DNA from: an uncultured Anaerolineae bacterium
GTDB taxonomy: Bacteria > Chloroflexota > Anaerolineae > Anaerolineales > Villigracilaceae
Direction: 5' to 3'
Assembly: GCA_937120535.1 (NCBI GenBank)
Contig: CAKZJX010000009.1
Coordinates: 1 to 59,014, forward strand
Length of the DNA: 59,014 nucleotides
The position numbers and the translations under genes were made by a program. The number at the start of each line of letters is the position of its first letter. The first letter of the stretch is position 1. The notes below the pieces were generated by a model. It ran no database searches. It had not been told where the DNA came from and worked only from the letters and a program-made list of their open reading frames with translations. Shown piece by piece: positions 24,126 through 32,924 of the stretch.

Positions 24126-26102
24126 ATGACCAAAGCAGTCCGATATTCGTTCGTTTTTTTTGTGGCATTGGCCATGGTGCTGGCCGCTTGTGCGCCTGCA
24201 GCAACGCCGGCACCGACGGCAACCAGTGCTCCTGTGAAGCAACCGACGGCAACTTTGGCTCCGACCCAGGCGCCCATGCCGACGGCCACTGAGGTGCCTC
24301 AGCCTATCGTGCTGCCAGAAATCCCTGAACCTGCCTCGGTGACGGGCGACATTATCACGGCTGGTTCTTCGACGGTGTTCCCGTTGTCGGAGCGACTAGC
24401 AGAGCTGTTCCAGCAAGAGGGATACAACGGGCAGATCACGATTGATAGCATCGGCACTGGCGCTGGGTTTGAGCGGTTCTGCAAGGCCGGCGAGACCGAC
24501 ATTGCGAACGCTTCGCGCAAGATCAAGAGCAGCGAGGTCGAGCAATGTGTGGCGATCGGGCGCAAGCCGTTGGAGTTTCGCATAGGGACGGATGCGCTGG
24601 CGGTGGTGGTATCGGCGCAGAACGACTTTGTGAGCGGCCTGAGCGTCGAGCAGCTGGGGAAGATTTTCTCGGGCCAGGTGAAGACCTGGAAGGAGGTAGA
24701 CCCGGCGTTCCCGGCGGAGCCGATCAAGGTGTACTCGCCTGGGGCGGACTCGGGGACGTTCGACTACTTCATCGAGGCAGTGGTAGCGAAGGTAGTGAAG
24801 ACGGCGGAAGGGAAGGATGACGTCAAAGGCGCCAAAGCAGCGTTGTTGGGGCTGGAGGGGGCGCAGTTCTCGGAAGACGATAACGTGCTGGTGCAAGGCA
24901 TTGCTGGGGATAAGTATGCGATTGGGTACTTTGGCTATGCCTACTACCAGGAGAACACGGACAAGCTGAAAGCGATTGCGGTGAACGGGGTGGAAGCGAC
25001 CAAGGAGAACGTGGATGCGGGCACCTATCCGCTTTCGCGGCCGCTGTTCCTGTATAGCGATGCAGGGATCATGCGGGAGAAGCCTCAGGTAGCTGCTTTC
25101 ATCGCCTTCTACTTGCAGCGGGTGAACGACGAGATCCTGGATGTAGGGTACTTCCCGGCCCCTAGCTTGCACGCCGCCTGGGGTGCGTGGCTGTCCACCC
25201 AGGAGGTGACGATTAATCCGGACGCCGTGACGGGCGACATTATCACGGCTGGTTCTTCGACGGTGTTCCCGTTGTCGGAGCGACTAGCAGAGCTGTTCCA
25301 GCAAGAGGGATACAACGGGCAGATCACGATTGATAGCATCGGCACTGGCGCTGGGTTTGAGCGGTTCTGCAAGGCCGGCGAGACCGACATTGCGAACGCT
25401 TCGCGCAAGATCAAGAGCAGCGAGGTCGAGCAATGTGTGGCGATCGGGCGCAAGCCGTTGGAGTTTCGCATAGGGACGGATGCGCTGGCGGTGGTGGTAT
25501 CGGCGCAGAACGACTTTGTGAGCGGCCTGAGCGTCGAGCAGCTGGGGAAGATTTTCTCGGGCCAGGTGAAGACCTGGAAGGAGGTAGACCCGGCGTTCCC
25601 GGCGGAGCCGATCAAGGTGTACTCGCCTGGGGCGGACTCGGGGACGTTCGACTACTTCATCGAGGCAGTGGTAGCGAAGGTAGTGAAGACGGCGGAAGGG
25701 AAGGATGACGTCAAAGGCGCCAAAGCAGCGTTGTTGGGGCTGGAGGGGGCGCAGTTCTCGGAAGACGATAACGTGCTGGTGCAAGGCATTGCTGGGGATA
25801 AGTATGCGATTGGGTACTTTGGCTATGCCTACTACCAGGAGAACACGGACAAGCTGAAAGCGATTGCGGTGAACGGGGTGGAAGCGACCAAGGAGAACGT
25901 GGATGCGGGCACCTATCCGCTTTCGCGGCCGCTGTTCCTGTATAGCGATGCAGGGATCATGCGGGAGAAGCCTCAGGTAGCTGCTTTCATCGCCTTCTAC
26001 TTGCAGCGGGTGAACGACGAGATCCTGGATGTAGGGTACTTCCCGGCCCCTAGCTTGCACGCCGCCTGGGGTGCGTGGTACGCTGCGATGCTCGGTCAGT
26101 GA
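24126..26102 (+). CDS. pstS: Phosphate ABC transporter substrate-binding lipoprotein, two identical domains
   Basis: A 658-residue PstS with a lipoprotein signal (LAAC, Cys 22), a Thr/Pro/Ala-rich linker (about 25-70) and two periplasmic phosphate-binding domains. Domain 1 is residues 72-355, domain 2 is 368-651, joined by a 12-residue linker (LSTQEVTINPDA). Each begins VTGDIITAGSSTVFPLSERLAE, the typical PstS phosphate loop, and each keeps GADSGTFDYF. Normal PstS proteins have one domain (about 330-370 residues). The domains are encoded by 852-bp DNA repeats that look identical. It heads pstS-pstC-pstA-pstB-phoU behind a Pho box. An assembly artefact should be excluded. Confidence 0.93.
   Translation: MTKAVRYSFVFFVALAMVLAACAPAATPAPTATSAPVKQPTATLAPTQAPMPTATEVPQPIVLPEIPEPASVTGDIITAGSSTVFPLSERLAELFQQEGYNGQITIDSIGTGAGFERFCKAGETDIANASRKIKSSEVEQCVAIGRKPLEFRIGTDALAVVVSAQNDFVSGLSVEQLGKIFSGQVKTWKEVDPAFPAEPIKVYSPGADSGTFDYFIEAVVAKVVKTAEGKDDVKGAKAALLGLEGAQFSEDDNVLVQGIAGDKYAIGYFGYAYYQENTDKLKAIAVNGVEATKENVDAGTYPLSRPLFLYSDAGIMREKPQVAAFIAFYLQRVNDEILDVGYFPAPSLHAAWGAWLSTQEVTINPDAVTGDIITAGSSTVFPLSERLAELFQQEGYNGQITIDSIGTGAGFERFCKAGETDIANASRKIKSSEVEQCVAIGRKPLEFRIGTDALAVVVSAQNDFVSGLSVEQLGKIFSGQVKTWKEVDPAFPAEPIKVYSPGADSGTFDYFIEAVVAKVVKTAEGKDDVKGAKAALLGLEGAQFSEDDNVLVQGIAGDKYAIGYFGYAYYQENTDKLKAIAVNGVEATKENVDAGTYPLSRPLFLYSDAGIMREKPQVAAFIAFYLQRVNDEILDVGYFPAPSLHAAWGAWYAAMLGQ
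24339..25190 (+). repeat. 852-bp direct repeat, copy 1 (within pstS)
   Basis: Identical by eye to 25227-26078 at an offset of 888 bp. Both forward and reverse translations of the two copies agree. Upstream flank (ending GCCTCG) and downstream flank (CTGTCC) are different from those of copy 2, so the repeat boundaries are sharp. Confidence 0.93.
25227..26078 (+). repeat. 852-bp direct repeat, copy 2 (within pstS)
   Basis: Second copy of the PstS domain. The 36-bp spacer before it and the 24 bp after it match neither flank of copy 1. A plain recent tandem duplication would carry the spacer along, so homogenisation of an older duplication by gene conversion is the better reading. Confidence 0.93.
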
Positions 26103-26120
26103 GTTCGGGCATGATCACTC

Positions 26121-26160
26121 GGGCTGGCCTCTCCATAACAGGGGTGGGGCCAGCCCCTTT
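26121..26160 (+). terminator. Hairpin terminator or attenuator after pstS
   Basis: GGGCTGGCC (26121-26129) pairs perfectly with GGCCAGCCC (26148-26156), followed by a CTTTT tail. It lies 19 bp past the pstS stop and before pstC. Partial termination here would give more PstS than membrane components, which is usual for such operons. Confidence 0.75.
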
Positions 26161-26465
26161 TCCTCCTAGGCCGGTCCTCGAAAAAACGGCCTTGCTATTC
26201 CGAATAAGCATTTGCAGCGTTCGGCTCAGACGCGAGGAGCTTCTTTACCCTGTTTGCCCTTGCGGCGTTTGGACTTCGCTGAGTTGCGCGTTTGTCACTT
26301 TGATGGTATGGTATATTTTAATCGCGTGTTGTTTCACAAACTGTTCGAGAACGCGAGCAGACCTGAAGTTGAATTTCGGTAGCACTTCTTCGAATAGGCA
26401 ACGGCCAGCGTAAGAGAACAGCTCGATGGTCGCAACAAACTCGTTCACGAGGAGAGGTAAGAACC
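26161..26465 (+). other. pstS-pstC intergenic region
   Basis: About 305 bp without a supported gene. It includes an AT-rich spot (TATATTTTAA near 26311-26320) that could be a -10 region, and a 67-codon minus-strand frame (26245-26448, GTG start) with no recognisable family. I see no 11-bp heptamer array here. The pstC ribosome binding site (GAGGAGAGG) ends the region. Confidence 0.4.
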
Positions 26466-27410
26466 ATGGAACTTGAAGTGAAATCTGTTGCCCCTCCTAC
26501 CACCTTTCGTCTGATGAACTTGCAGAAAAAAATGCGCTTCAAGGAGCAGGCGATCGAAGGAGTGTTGTTTTTGGTAGGGGTCTTGACCATTTTTATCACG
26601 CTTAGCATCGTGTTTGTCTTGGGCAATGAAGCGTTGCTCTTCTTTGAGGATCCCGAAGTCACACTGGCAGAATTTCTGGGAAGCACGAAATGGGCGCCGG
26701 CGATCGGGGAGTTTGGCATCTGGGCTTTAGTTAGTGCCACCTTGACGACCAGCGTTATTGCTCTGGCGGTCGCTGTTCCGTTGGGGCTGAGCGCAGCTAT
26801 TTATCTGAGCGAATATGCTAGTCTGCGGGTTCGGTCTATCTTGAAGCCGATCTTGGAGATCTTGGCCGGCATTCCTACTGTGGTTTATGGGTATTTTGCG
26901 CTGATGTTCGTTACCCCGCTTTTGCGATCCGTGGTGGGTAATCAAATCGGGGTGTACAACATGCTCTCGGCCGGCCTGGTGATGGGGATCATGATCTTGC
27001 CGCTGATGTCGTCCATGAGCGAGGATGCCCTAAACGCTGTTCCCAATTCGCTGCGCGAAGCTGCATACGCTTTGGGGTCCACGCGGTTTGAGGCCGCCTT
27101 ACAGGTAGTGGTGCCGGCCGCCTTTTCGGGGATCGGCGCAGCGATCATTGTCGGCGTCTCTCGTGCGGTGGGTGAGACCATGATCGTAGCGATCGCTTCC
27201 GGTGCCACTTCGAAATTTACCTTCAATCCCTTGGAAGCGGCCGAGACCATGACGGCTCACATTGCCCGTATCAGCGGCGGTGATCTTTCCTACAATTCGA
27301 TTGATTACAATAGTCTATTTGCGATCGCTCTAATGCTCTTCCTCGTGACCTTGGTCTTGAATTTGCTTAGCCAGTGGATTGTAAAGCGCTTCCGCGAGCA
27401 GTACGAGTGA
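26466..27410 (+). CDS. pstC: Phosphate ABC transporter permease PstC
   Basis: A 314-residue inner-membrane subunit with six hydrophobic segments. The cytoplasmic N-terminus starts before a transmembrane helix at about 35-60; the permease core has the EAA-like loop [34 protein letters not shown], which contacts PstB, and the SRAVGETM motif typical of PstC/PstA. The start has GAGGAG upstream. It follows pstS after a 363-bp gap with a hairpin and precedes pstA by 4 bp. Confidence 0.96.
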   Translation: MELEVKSVAPPTTFRLMNLQKKMRFKEQAIEGVLFLVGVLTIFITLSIVFVLGNEALLFFEDPEVTLAEFLGSTKWAPAIGEFGIWALVSATLTTSVIALAVAVPLGLSAAIYLSEYASLRVRSILKPILEILAGIPTVVYGYFALMFVTPLLRSVVGNQIGVYNMLSAGLVMGIMILPLMSSMSEDALNAVPNSLREAAYALGSTRFEAALQVVVPAAFSGIGAAIIVGVSRAVGETMIVAIASGATSKFTFNPLEAAETMTAHIARISGGDLSYNSIDYNSLFAIALMLFLVTLVLNLLSQWIVKRFREQYE

Positions 27411-27414
27411 GCCT

Positions 27415-28647
27415 ATGTACCACTATGTTTATCCTGAAGAGACTGAACTGCAGCGTTTCATCCAAGCGCGCTACCGCAAGGCCTGGATCTGGCAGAATCT
27501 ATTTTTGCTCTCCTTGCTGATTGCCGTTATCAGCCTCACGGCGCTCTTGCTGGACATTATAGATGGCTCGTTTGGCTACATCGCTTATGAGTTCAAGAAA
27601 GATCCGCTCACCATCAGCGAGAAACCGATCGAACAATTCACCAAGGAAGAATTGATTCAGGTGTTGCAGGCCAATTTGTCGCGAGGTGCTCTCAATAAAC
27701 TCAACAGTGAGATGCCTTTGGAGCAACGGTCGGAGGCCGATCTGTATTCGCTGGTGTTAGAGCGTATCATCCAGATTGATACCAAGCAAACATACTCGCT
27801 CTTTGAATCTCTGTTCCGCCGAGCGGAGATCGAGGCCGAAGTGGCGGAGAAGTATCCGAACGCTCGCTTGGAATTTCGCTATTGGTTGCAGCCGGAGTTC
27901 ATCGTCAGCCCCCAATCGAGCAAGGCCGAGTTTGCTGGTGTGCGGACCGCCATTTTCGGTTCATTGTGGGTGGTGCTCATTGCGATGATATTGTCTATGC
28001 CGGTGGGAGTCGGCGCAGCCATCTACCTTCAGGAATATGCCCAAAAGAACTTTATCAACAGCGTGATCCAGACCAACATCAACAATCTGGCCGGCGTGCC
28101 TTCTATCGTGTATGGCATGCTTGGCCTGGCGATCTTTGTGCGCGCCTTTGAACCGCTCACCAGCGGTGCTGTGTTTGGCATTACCGATACAAACGGTCGC
28201 ACAATTTTGTCGGCCGGCCTCACGATGGGCATTCTGGTGTTGCCCTTGGTGATCATCAATGCCCAGGAAGCGATTAAGGCCGTCCCCGACTCGATCCGTC
28301 AGGCGGCCTACGGGGTGGGGGCCACCAAATGGCAGACGATTTGGAGCCATGTGCTCCCCAACGCTCTGCCCGGCATCCTCACCGGCAACATCTTGGCGAT
28401 GTCGCGCGCCATGGGCGAGACGGCGCCGCTGATCATCGTCGGCGCATCCACCTTTATTAGCCAGGATCCCAGCGGACCGTTCAGCAAGTTTACAGCTCTG
28501 CCCATTCAGATCTACCAATGGACCTCACGAGCCCAATCGGAATTTCACAATATTGCTGCAGCAGCGATTGTTGTGTTGCTAGTCTTGTTGCTGCTTCTGA
28601 ACACCACCGCTATCTTATTGCGCAATCGCTTCCAACGTCGTTTTTAA
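27415..28647 (+). CDS. pstA: Phosphate ABC transporter permease PstA with large periplasmic insert
   Basis: A 410-residue permease, longer than the usual 280-300. After the first membrane helix (about 28-50) there is a hydrophilic insert of about 125 residues (50-175), rich in Glu and Lys, before the permease core. The core has the EAA loop PDSIRQAAYGVGATKWQTIWSHVLPNALPGILTG and SRAMGETAPL, the PstA signature. The insert would lie outside the membrane, next to the binding protein. An extended first loop may relate to docking the two-domain PstS, which is speculation. It is tightly linked to pstC and followed by pstB. Confidence 0.93.
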   Translation: MYHYVYPEETELQRFIQARYRKAWIWQNLFLLSLLIAVISLTALLLDIIDGSFGYIAYEFKKDPLTISEKPIEQFTKEELIQVLQANLSRGALNKLNSEMPLEQRSEADLYSLVLERIIQIDTKQTYSLFESLFRRAEIEAEVAEKYPNARLEFRYWLQPEFIVSPQSSKAEFAGVRTAIFGSLWVVLIAMILSMPVGVGAAIYLQEYAQKNFINSVIQTNINNLAGVPSIVYGMLGLAIFVRAFEPLTSGAVFGITDTNGRTILSAGLTMGILVLPLVIINAQEAIKAVPDSIRQAAYGVGATKWQTIWSHVLPNALPGILTGNILAMSRAMGETAPLIIVGASTFISQDPSGPFSKFTALPIQIYQWTSRAQSEFHNIAAAAIVVLLVLLLLLNTTAILLRNRFQRRF

Positions 28648-28685
28648 TGCGGCGTTATCTATCCAAGGTGTTTATGGAGTGAACC

Positions 28686-29516
28686 ATGTTTGTGTCATTA
28701 CGAGAGAAAGAAGAATCGACCACCTCTACCCAAGCTGCTCAACCCACGCAGGAATACGCTATCGAGACGCGGAACCTGAACATTTACTACGGTGACTTCC
28801 TGGCCGTGCAGGACGTTAATCTGCAGATTCAGAAACAGAAAATCACGGCTATCATTGGCCCTTCCGGCTGTGGCAAGTCCACCTTGTTGCGCGCCTTCAA
28901 TCGGATGAACGATTTTGTGAACGGGGCGCGAGTGGAGGGCGAAGTCTTGATGCATGGGGTCAATCTCTATGGAAAAGACATTGATCCTGTGGAAGTGCGC
29001 CGCCGCATCGGCATGGTGTTTCAGAAACCCAATCCGTTTCCCAAGTCGATCTACGAGAACATCGCCTGGGGAGCGCGCATCAACGGCTATAAAGGCAACA
29101 TGGATGACCTGGTGGAGCAGGCCTTGCGAGCGGCAGCTTTGTGGAATGAAGTGAAGGACAAGCTCAAGCGCAACGCCTACGAACTCTCAGGCGGTCAGCA
29201 GCAACGTTTGTGTATCGCTCGTGCAATTGCAGTTCGCCCCGAGATCATCTTGATGGATGAACCTGCTTCCTCTCTCGACCCCATCTCTACGCTGCGCATC
29301 GAAGAGCTGATGCAGGAACTCAAGAAGAACTACACGATCATCATCGTTACCCATAACATGCAACAGGCAGCCCGCGTCTCCGATTACACGGCGATGATGA
29401 TGCTCGATAGCGAAACTCGTGCTGGCACAGTGATCGAATTTAACGATACAAAGACGATCTTCACCCGACCTCGGGATAAGCGCACCGAGGATTACGTCAC
29501 CGGTCGCTTTGGGTAG
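28686..29516 (+). CDS. pstB: Phosphate ABC transporter ATP-binding protein PstB
   Basis: The 276-residue ATPase energises phosphate import. It has Walker [10 protein letters not shown], the PstB-type RAFNRMND, Q-loop [19 protein letters not shown], signature [16 protein letters not shown], Walker [13 protein letters not shown] and the switch His in [13 protein letters not shown]. All match PstB closely. About 22 extra residues precede the domain (Thr/Glu/Gln-rich). It starts 38 bp after pstA. Confidence 0.97.
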   Translation: MFVSLREKEESTTSTQAAQPTQEYAIETRNLNIYYGDFLAVQDVNLQIQKQKITAIIGPSGCGKSTLLRAFNRMNDFVNGARVEGEVLMHGVNLYGKDIDPVEVRRRIGMVFQKPNPFPKSIYENIAWGARINGYKGNMDDLVEQALRAAALWNEVKDKLKRNAYELSGGQQQRLCIARAIAVRPEIILMDEPASSLDPISTLRIEELMQELKKNYTIIIVTHNMQQAARVSDYTAMMMLDSETRAGTVIEFNDTKTIFTRPRDKRTEDYVTGRFG

Positions 29517-29833
29517 AAAGGACGTGCAGTGTGGGTCGATCGGCTGGGTGCCGGCCTGGCGCGCCCAAGGACCGATGGCCGAGCGCTTTCTGCCGGCCCG
29601 ACACTGTAACATTTTTGGTGGGTTGGAAAATGAGTGGGATAAAGCTGCCATTTCTTTGCTTGTTTTAGGCGTTTATGTGGGAGAAAATCGAAAATATGGC
29701 GCTGAAAAAGGAAAAAGTGGGGGATTTAAACTCGCCCACCGTTATGTATGTCACATGTCACAGTGTGGCGTTTTTGGAAATTTGAGTTAAAATACGACTC
29801 TCTCTGTCAGGATAACCAGTTTGGTGGTCGAAT
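29517..29833 (+). other. pstB-phoU intergenic region
   Basis: About 317 bp without a gene. It is AT-richer than its neighbours. A tandem heptamer pair GTCACAT-GTCACAG (29750-29763) and a TAAAAT hexamer (29788-29793) precede phoU, so phoU may have its own promoter. No heptamer array of the Pho-box type is present. Confidence 0.45.
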
Positions 29834-30526
29834 ATGCGAGGAGAAATGGTTCGGAAGGCATTTGAAAACGAATTGCAAGAACTGAAGAACGAGATCCTGG
29901 TCCTGGGCAGCATGGTGGAACAAGCGGTATTTGCCTCGATCGAAGCGCTAAAGAAGCGTGATCTTGAAGCTGCTAGGCGCATCTACGATGACGATCGCAA
30001 GATCAACGAAAAGCGCTTCGAGATCGAGGATCGCTGCATGGTTGTGATTGCCACGCAGCAACCCATGGCGCGCGACCTGCGGTTGTTGGCCTCGATACTC
30101 GAGATCACGACGGAACTGGAGCGAATGGGCGATTACGCCAAGGGCATTGCCACCATTAACATTCGCATGGGCGATCAGCCGTTGCTCAAGCCGCTGATCG
30201 ACCTGCCGCGCATGGCCGAAAAAGCGTGCGACATGTTGCATCGCGCTCTGATCGCCTTTGTCAACGAGGATGCCGAAACAGCACGAGCCATCCCTCCCGA
30301 AGACGACGAGGTCGATGCGCTCTATCTTCAGGTTTATCGTGAGTTGATCACCTACATCTTGCAGGATCCCAGGAACATTGAACGGGCGAACATGTTGTTG
30401 TGGGCGGCGCACAACATGGAACGTTTGGCCGATCGCGTGACCAACATCTGCGAGCGCACTGTCTTCGTAGCGACCGGCGAAATGAAAGAATTGCAAACCA
30501 CGCTCCGTCCGGATGAGATGAAGTGA
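29834..30526 (+). CDS. phoU: Phosphate signalling complex protein PhoU
   Basis: Negative regulator that links Pst transport to the Pho two-component system. The 230-residue protein shows two PhoU repeats: the first with LGSMVEQAVFASIEAL, D-x-x-IN-E-KRFEIEDRCMVVIATQQPMARDLRLLASILEITTELERMGDYAKGIA, the second ending AAHNMERLADRVTNICERTVF. These two ERxGD/ERxAD blocks are diagnostic. GTG-like or later starts are possible; ATG 29834 has GGTGG six bases upstream and ATG 29846 follows GAGGAG too closely. It completes the pst operon. Confidence 0.96.
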   Translation: MRGEMVRKAFENELQELKNEILVLGSMVEQAVFASIEALKKRDLEAARRIYDDDRKINEKRFEIEDRCMVVIATQQPMARDLRLLASILEITTELERMGDYAKGIATINIRMGDQPLLKPLIDLPRMAEKACDMLHRALIAFVNEDAETARAIPPEDDEVDALYLQVYRELITYILQDPRNIERANMLLWAAHNMERLADRVTNICERTVFVATGEMKELQTTLRPDEMK

Positions 30527-30545
30527 CGGGGAAGGGAACGACAGA

Positions 30546-31109
30546 ATGTCCCACCCCCTAAGCGCCATCCCGGCCTCCCAGCGCGGTATCCTGTTCCTTG
30601 CGCTTCTCTTCCTGACCTCGATCCTGCTGGCCGTCTTCCAGGCATTAAATTCCCCCCTGCGGACTCTTAGCGCCCCGCTGGGCATTCTCTCCCTCCAATT
30701 TGCAGCGACACCCGAGCGGGCGTTTCAAATTTTGGTGGAATGGCAGCGGAGCTGCATCGACTGCGCTCCCATCCAAGCCTATGAAGGGTATCTCTATGCG
30801 GCCTTTGGCCTGGGCTTGGATTACCTGTTTCTGGTCAGCTACGCCCTGACGTTCTCGCTGGGCATCTTGCTGGCTGCGGCACGTCGCAGCGGGCGATGGA
30901 ATCGGCCGGCCGCCGTGATGGGCTGGCTGCCTTTCGTGGCAGCGTTTTTGGATGCAACGGAGAATGCGGCCCTGTTTCGCATCTTGCTGGGAGCCTATTC
31001 AAGCCCTTGGCCACAACTAGCGACGGCTTGTGCAGAGGTGAAGTTCAGCCTGTTGGCGCTGGGGCTCGGCTTTGCTCTGGTGGCTTGGCTTTGGCCTCGG
31101 GCATCCTGA
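30546..31109 (+). CDS. Uncharacterised membrane protein
   Basis: A 187-residue protein with about four hydrophobic helices (about 16-35, 80-108, 120-140, 160-182) and a loop holding C-x2-C (RSCIDCAP) that could bind a metal or form a disulfide. The segment LPFVAAFLDATENAALFRILLG resembles a motif seen in scattered hypothetical membrane proteins. I do not recognise a named family. It starts 19 bp after phoU with GGGAAGGG nearby, so it may be read from the same transcript. Confidence 0.6.
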   Translation: MSHPLSAIPASQRGILFLALLFLTSILLAVFQALNSPLRTLSAPLGILSLQFAATPERAFQILVEWQRSCIDCAPIQAYEGYLYAAFGLGLDYLFLVSYALTFSLGILLAAARRSGRWNRPAAVMGWLPFVAAFLDATENAALFRILLGAYSSPWPQLATACAEVKFSLLALGLGFALVAWLWPRAS

Positions 31110-31366
31110 TCGGCGGCGCGCTGGGGTTCTTGTCGCTGCACCCAAATTCTAAGTGGTCGTTTGTTCTCTGCGCCGATTTATTTTGCGATCAGGGTTGAGT
31201 TTCTGGTTGCCGCGCTCAGATCCTAGGGGTGAGAAGCTGCCTTTGGGTGAGCCGGCCCGTTGTGGGGTTCGGCAGGAAGCGCCGTAGGAAAAAGCCGTTC
31301 GAGCAGGAATTCGCTATGTTGGAGGAAGCAGTGGGGGAGCAGAGAGCGGTATATCCGTTCTTTCCG
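31110..31366 (+). other. Intergenic region between convergent genes
   Basis: About 320 bp separate the membrane protein from gdhA, including the terminator listed next. I see no supported gene, tRNA or repeat in the first 257 bp. Short frames on both strands have no recognisable content. Confidence 0.45.
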
Positions 31367-31407
31367 AAAAAAAAGAACAAGGGACGCGTTGAGAGAGCGT
31401 CCCTTGT
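31367..31407 (-). terminator. Intrinsic terminator of gdhA
   Basis: On the minus strand an 11-bp perfect stem (ACAAGGGACGC/GCGTCCCTTGT, 31377-31407, 9-nt loop) is followed by TCTTTTTTTT. It lies about 20 bp past the gdhA stop. This is a textbook rho-independent terminator. Confidence 0.93.
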
Positions 31408-31427
31408 CAGCAACGCTGCAGGCGAGG

Positions 31428-32726
31428 TTAGAAACTACCGGTTAGCCAGCCGCGCAATTCCATAGCGTTTACCACGCGGGTGATGGCAACAATGTATGCG
31501 GCATCTCGCATGTACGCCTTGCGTTCCAGGCTGGTTTCTAGAACGTCATGGAAAGCCGAGGTGATTTTCTCGTCCAGCCGCTTGAGGATCTCATCTTTGC
31601 TCCAGTAGAAGTTCATATCGTTTTGCACCTGTTCGAAGTAGGAACAGGTCACGCCGCCGGCGTTGCACAAGAAATCGGGGATGTCGAAGATGCCGTTCTG
31701 TTTGAGATACTCATCGGCTTCTGGGGTGACTGGCCCGTTGGCGCCCTCCGCAATGATGCGCACTCGCTTAGACATCAACTTGACGGTTTCGGCGTTGATG
31801 TGACCCTCGATGGCGGCTGGGATCAGCACATCGGCTTCTTTGGCGATCCAGGCGCCGCCGTCTTCAACGATGTAGCCGGCCTGTTCCGCTTTTTCGCGAT
31901 CGATGGTGCCGTATTCGTCCACGATGGTCATCAGGAAGTGGGGATCGACGCCGTCTTTATGGCTATAGGTGAAGGCCTTTTTGGCGCGATGATCCCAGCA
32001 GGATACGCAGGCCACCCTGCCGCCCAAGATGTCCACAAAGCCTAAGGCGGCATATTGGGCGACGTTGCCGAACCCTTCGATGGCAGCCACGCTCTTGGTG
32101 GGGTCAATGCCGAGGTGTTTCATCGCTTCGCGCACAGTGTAGATGACGCCGAAGCCAGTGGCCTCTGTGCGGCCTAACGAACCGCCGCTGCCGATTGGTT
32201 TGCCGGTAAACACCCCAGGGGTATACTGGCCGACCAGCTTGGAGTACTCGTCCATCATCCAGCCCATCATCAAGGAGGTGGTGCCCACATCGGGCGCAGG
32301 GACGTCAGTGCGTGGGCCCAGGTTTTTCCACATAGCGCGCACCCAGCCTCGGCACAGTTCTTCCTTCTCTCGCAGGGAAAGAGTGGAGGGGTCCACCACG
32401 ACGCCGCCTTTGCCGCCCCCGAGGGGGAGATCAGCGACGGCGCATTTCCAGGTCATCCACATGGCCAGGGCGCGCACGGTGTCGAACGTCTCAGCTGGGT
32501 GGAAGCGGATACCACCTTTGTTGGGACCCCGGGCATCGTTGTGTTGGACGCGAAAACCTTGAAAGACGCGAATAGAGCCATCGTCCATGCGTACTGGGAT
32601 GCGGAAAGAGTACTCGCGTATGGGCCAGCGCAAGATTTCGGCAATGCTCGGATCGAGGTTCATTTGCCGCGCTACGCTGTCGAATTGTTTTTGGGCCATT
32701 TCGAACGGATTGATCGATTGGGACAT
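31428..32726 (-). CDS. gdhA: Glu/Leu/Phe/Val dehydrogenase (glutamate dehydrogenase)
   Basis: Interconverts glutamate and 2-oxoglutarate plus ammonia. About 432 residues from ATG 32726, which has AGGAG six bases upstream. Visible motifs: GFRVQHNDARGPNKGGIRFHP, the catalytic Lys region KCAVADLPLGGGKGGVVVDP, APDVGTTSLMMGWMMDEYS, the NAD(P) Rossmann turn IEGFGNVAQYAA, and EGANGPVTPEAD, then NAGGVTCSYFEQVQN. Length and motifs match the hexameric, NAD-type enzymes of bacteria. It has its own terminator and a promoter about 115 bp upstream. Confidence 0.96.
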   Translation of the reverse strand: MSQSINPFEMAQKQFDSVARQMNLDPSIAEILRWPIREYSFRIPVRMDDGSIRVFQGFRVQHNDARGPNKGGIRFHPAETFDTVRALAMWMTWKCAVADLPLGGGKGGVVVDPSTLSLREKEELCRGWVRAMWKNLGPRTDVPAPDVGTTSLMMGWMMDEYSKLVGQYTPGVFTGKPIGSGGSLGRTEATGFGVIYTVREAMKHLGIDPTKSVAAIEGFGNVAQYAALGFVDILGGRVACVSCWDHRAKKAFTYSHKDGVDPHFLMTIVDEYGTIDREKAEQAGYIVEDGGAWIAKEADVLIPAAIEGHINAETVKLMSKRVRIIAEGANGPVTPEADEYLKQNGIFDIPDFLCNAGGVTCSYFEQVQNDMNFYWSKDEILKRLDEKITSAFHDVLETSLERKAYMRDAAYIVAITRVVNAMELRGWLTGSF

Positions 32727-32840
32727 TGTACTCTCCTGCGGTTCAAGGGATGAAAAAAATAAGCAGGCATCCTCGGACGGAACGCCCGCTCTGCTAGGAT
32801 CTATGTACCATGCTTGGGTCATAAAGGAAAAACCCTGGCA

Positions 32841-32869
32841 TTTTTAACCTAGATTGTAGGGTTCGTCAA
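32841..32869 (-). promoter_or_regulatory. Candidate gdhA promoter
   Basis: On the minus strand TTGACG (32869-32864) and TTAAAA (32847-32842) are 16 bp apart, or TAAAAA at 17 bp. It lies between gatB and gdhA, about 115 bp before the gdhA ATG, leaving a 5' leader of roughly 105 nt with no structure I can name. Confidence 0.5.
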
Positions 32870-32924
32870 TGTGATGAACTTCGTGTTTTCGGAAGGTGCT
32901 CGCAGAATGGATATCGGAAGATTG

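Noticed and set aside
24396-26060. Two identical 258-codon minus-strand frames
   Set aside because: They are antisense shadows of the duplicated pstS domains; their identity only confirms the DNA repeat.
26245-26448. 67-codon minus-strand frame between pstS and pstC
   Set aside because: It has a GTG start, no recognised family and no clear ribosome binding site; the region is better explained as intergenic. Conservation would revive it.
29750-29763. Tandem GTCACAT-GTCACAG as a CRP-type site
   Set aside because: The units are direct, not inverted, repeats, so they do not fit a CRP/FNR palindrome; left as an unexplained short repeat.
31229-31465. 78-codon plus-strand frame before gdhA
   Set aside because: Runs through the gdhA terminator and into gdhA antisense; no recognisable content.
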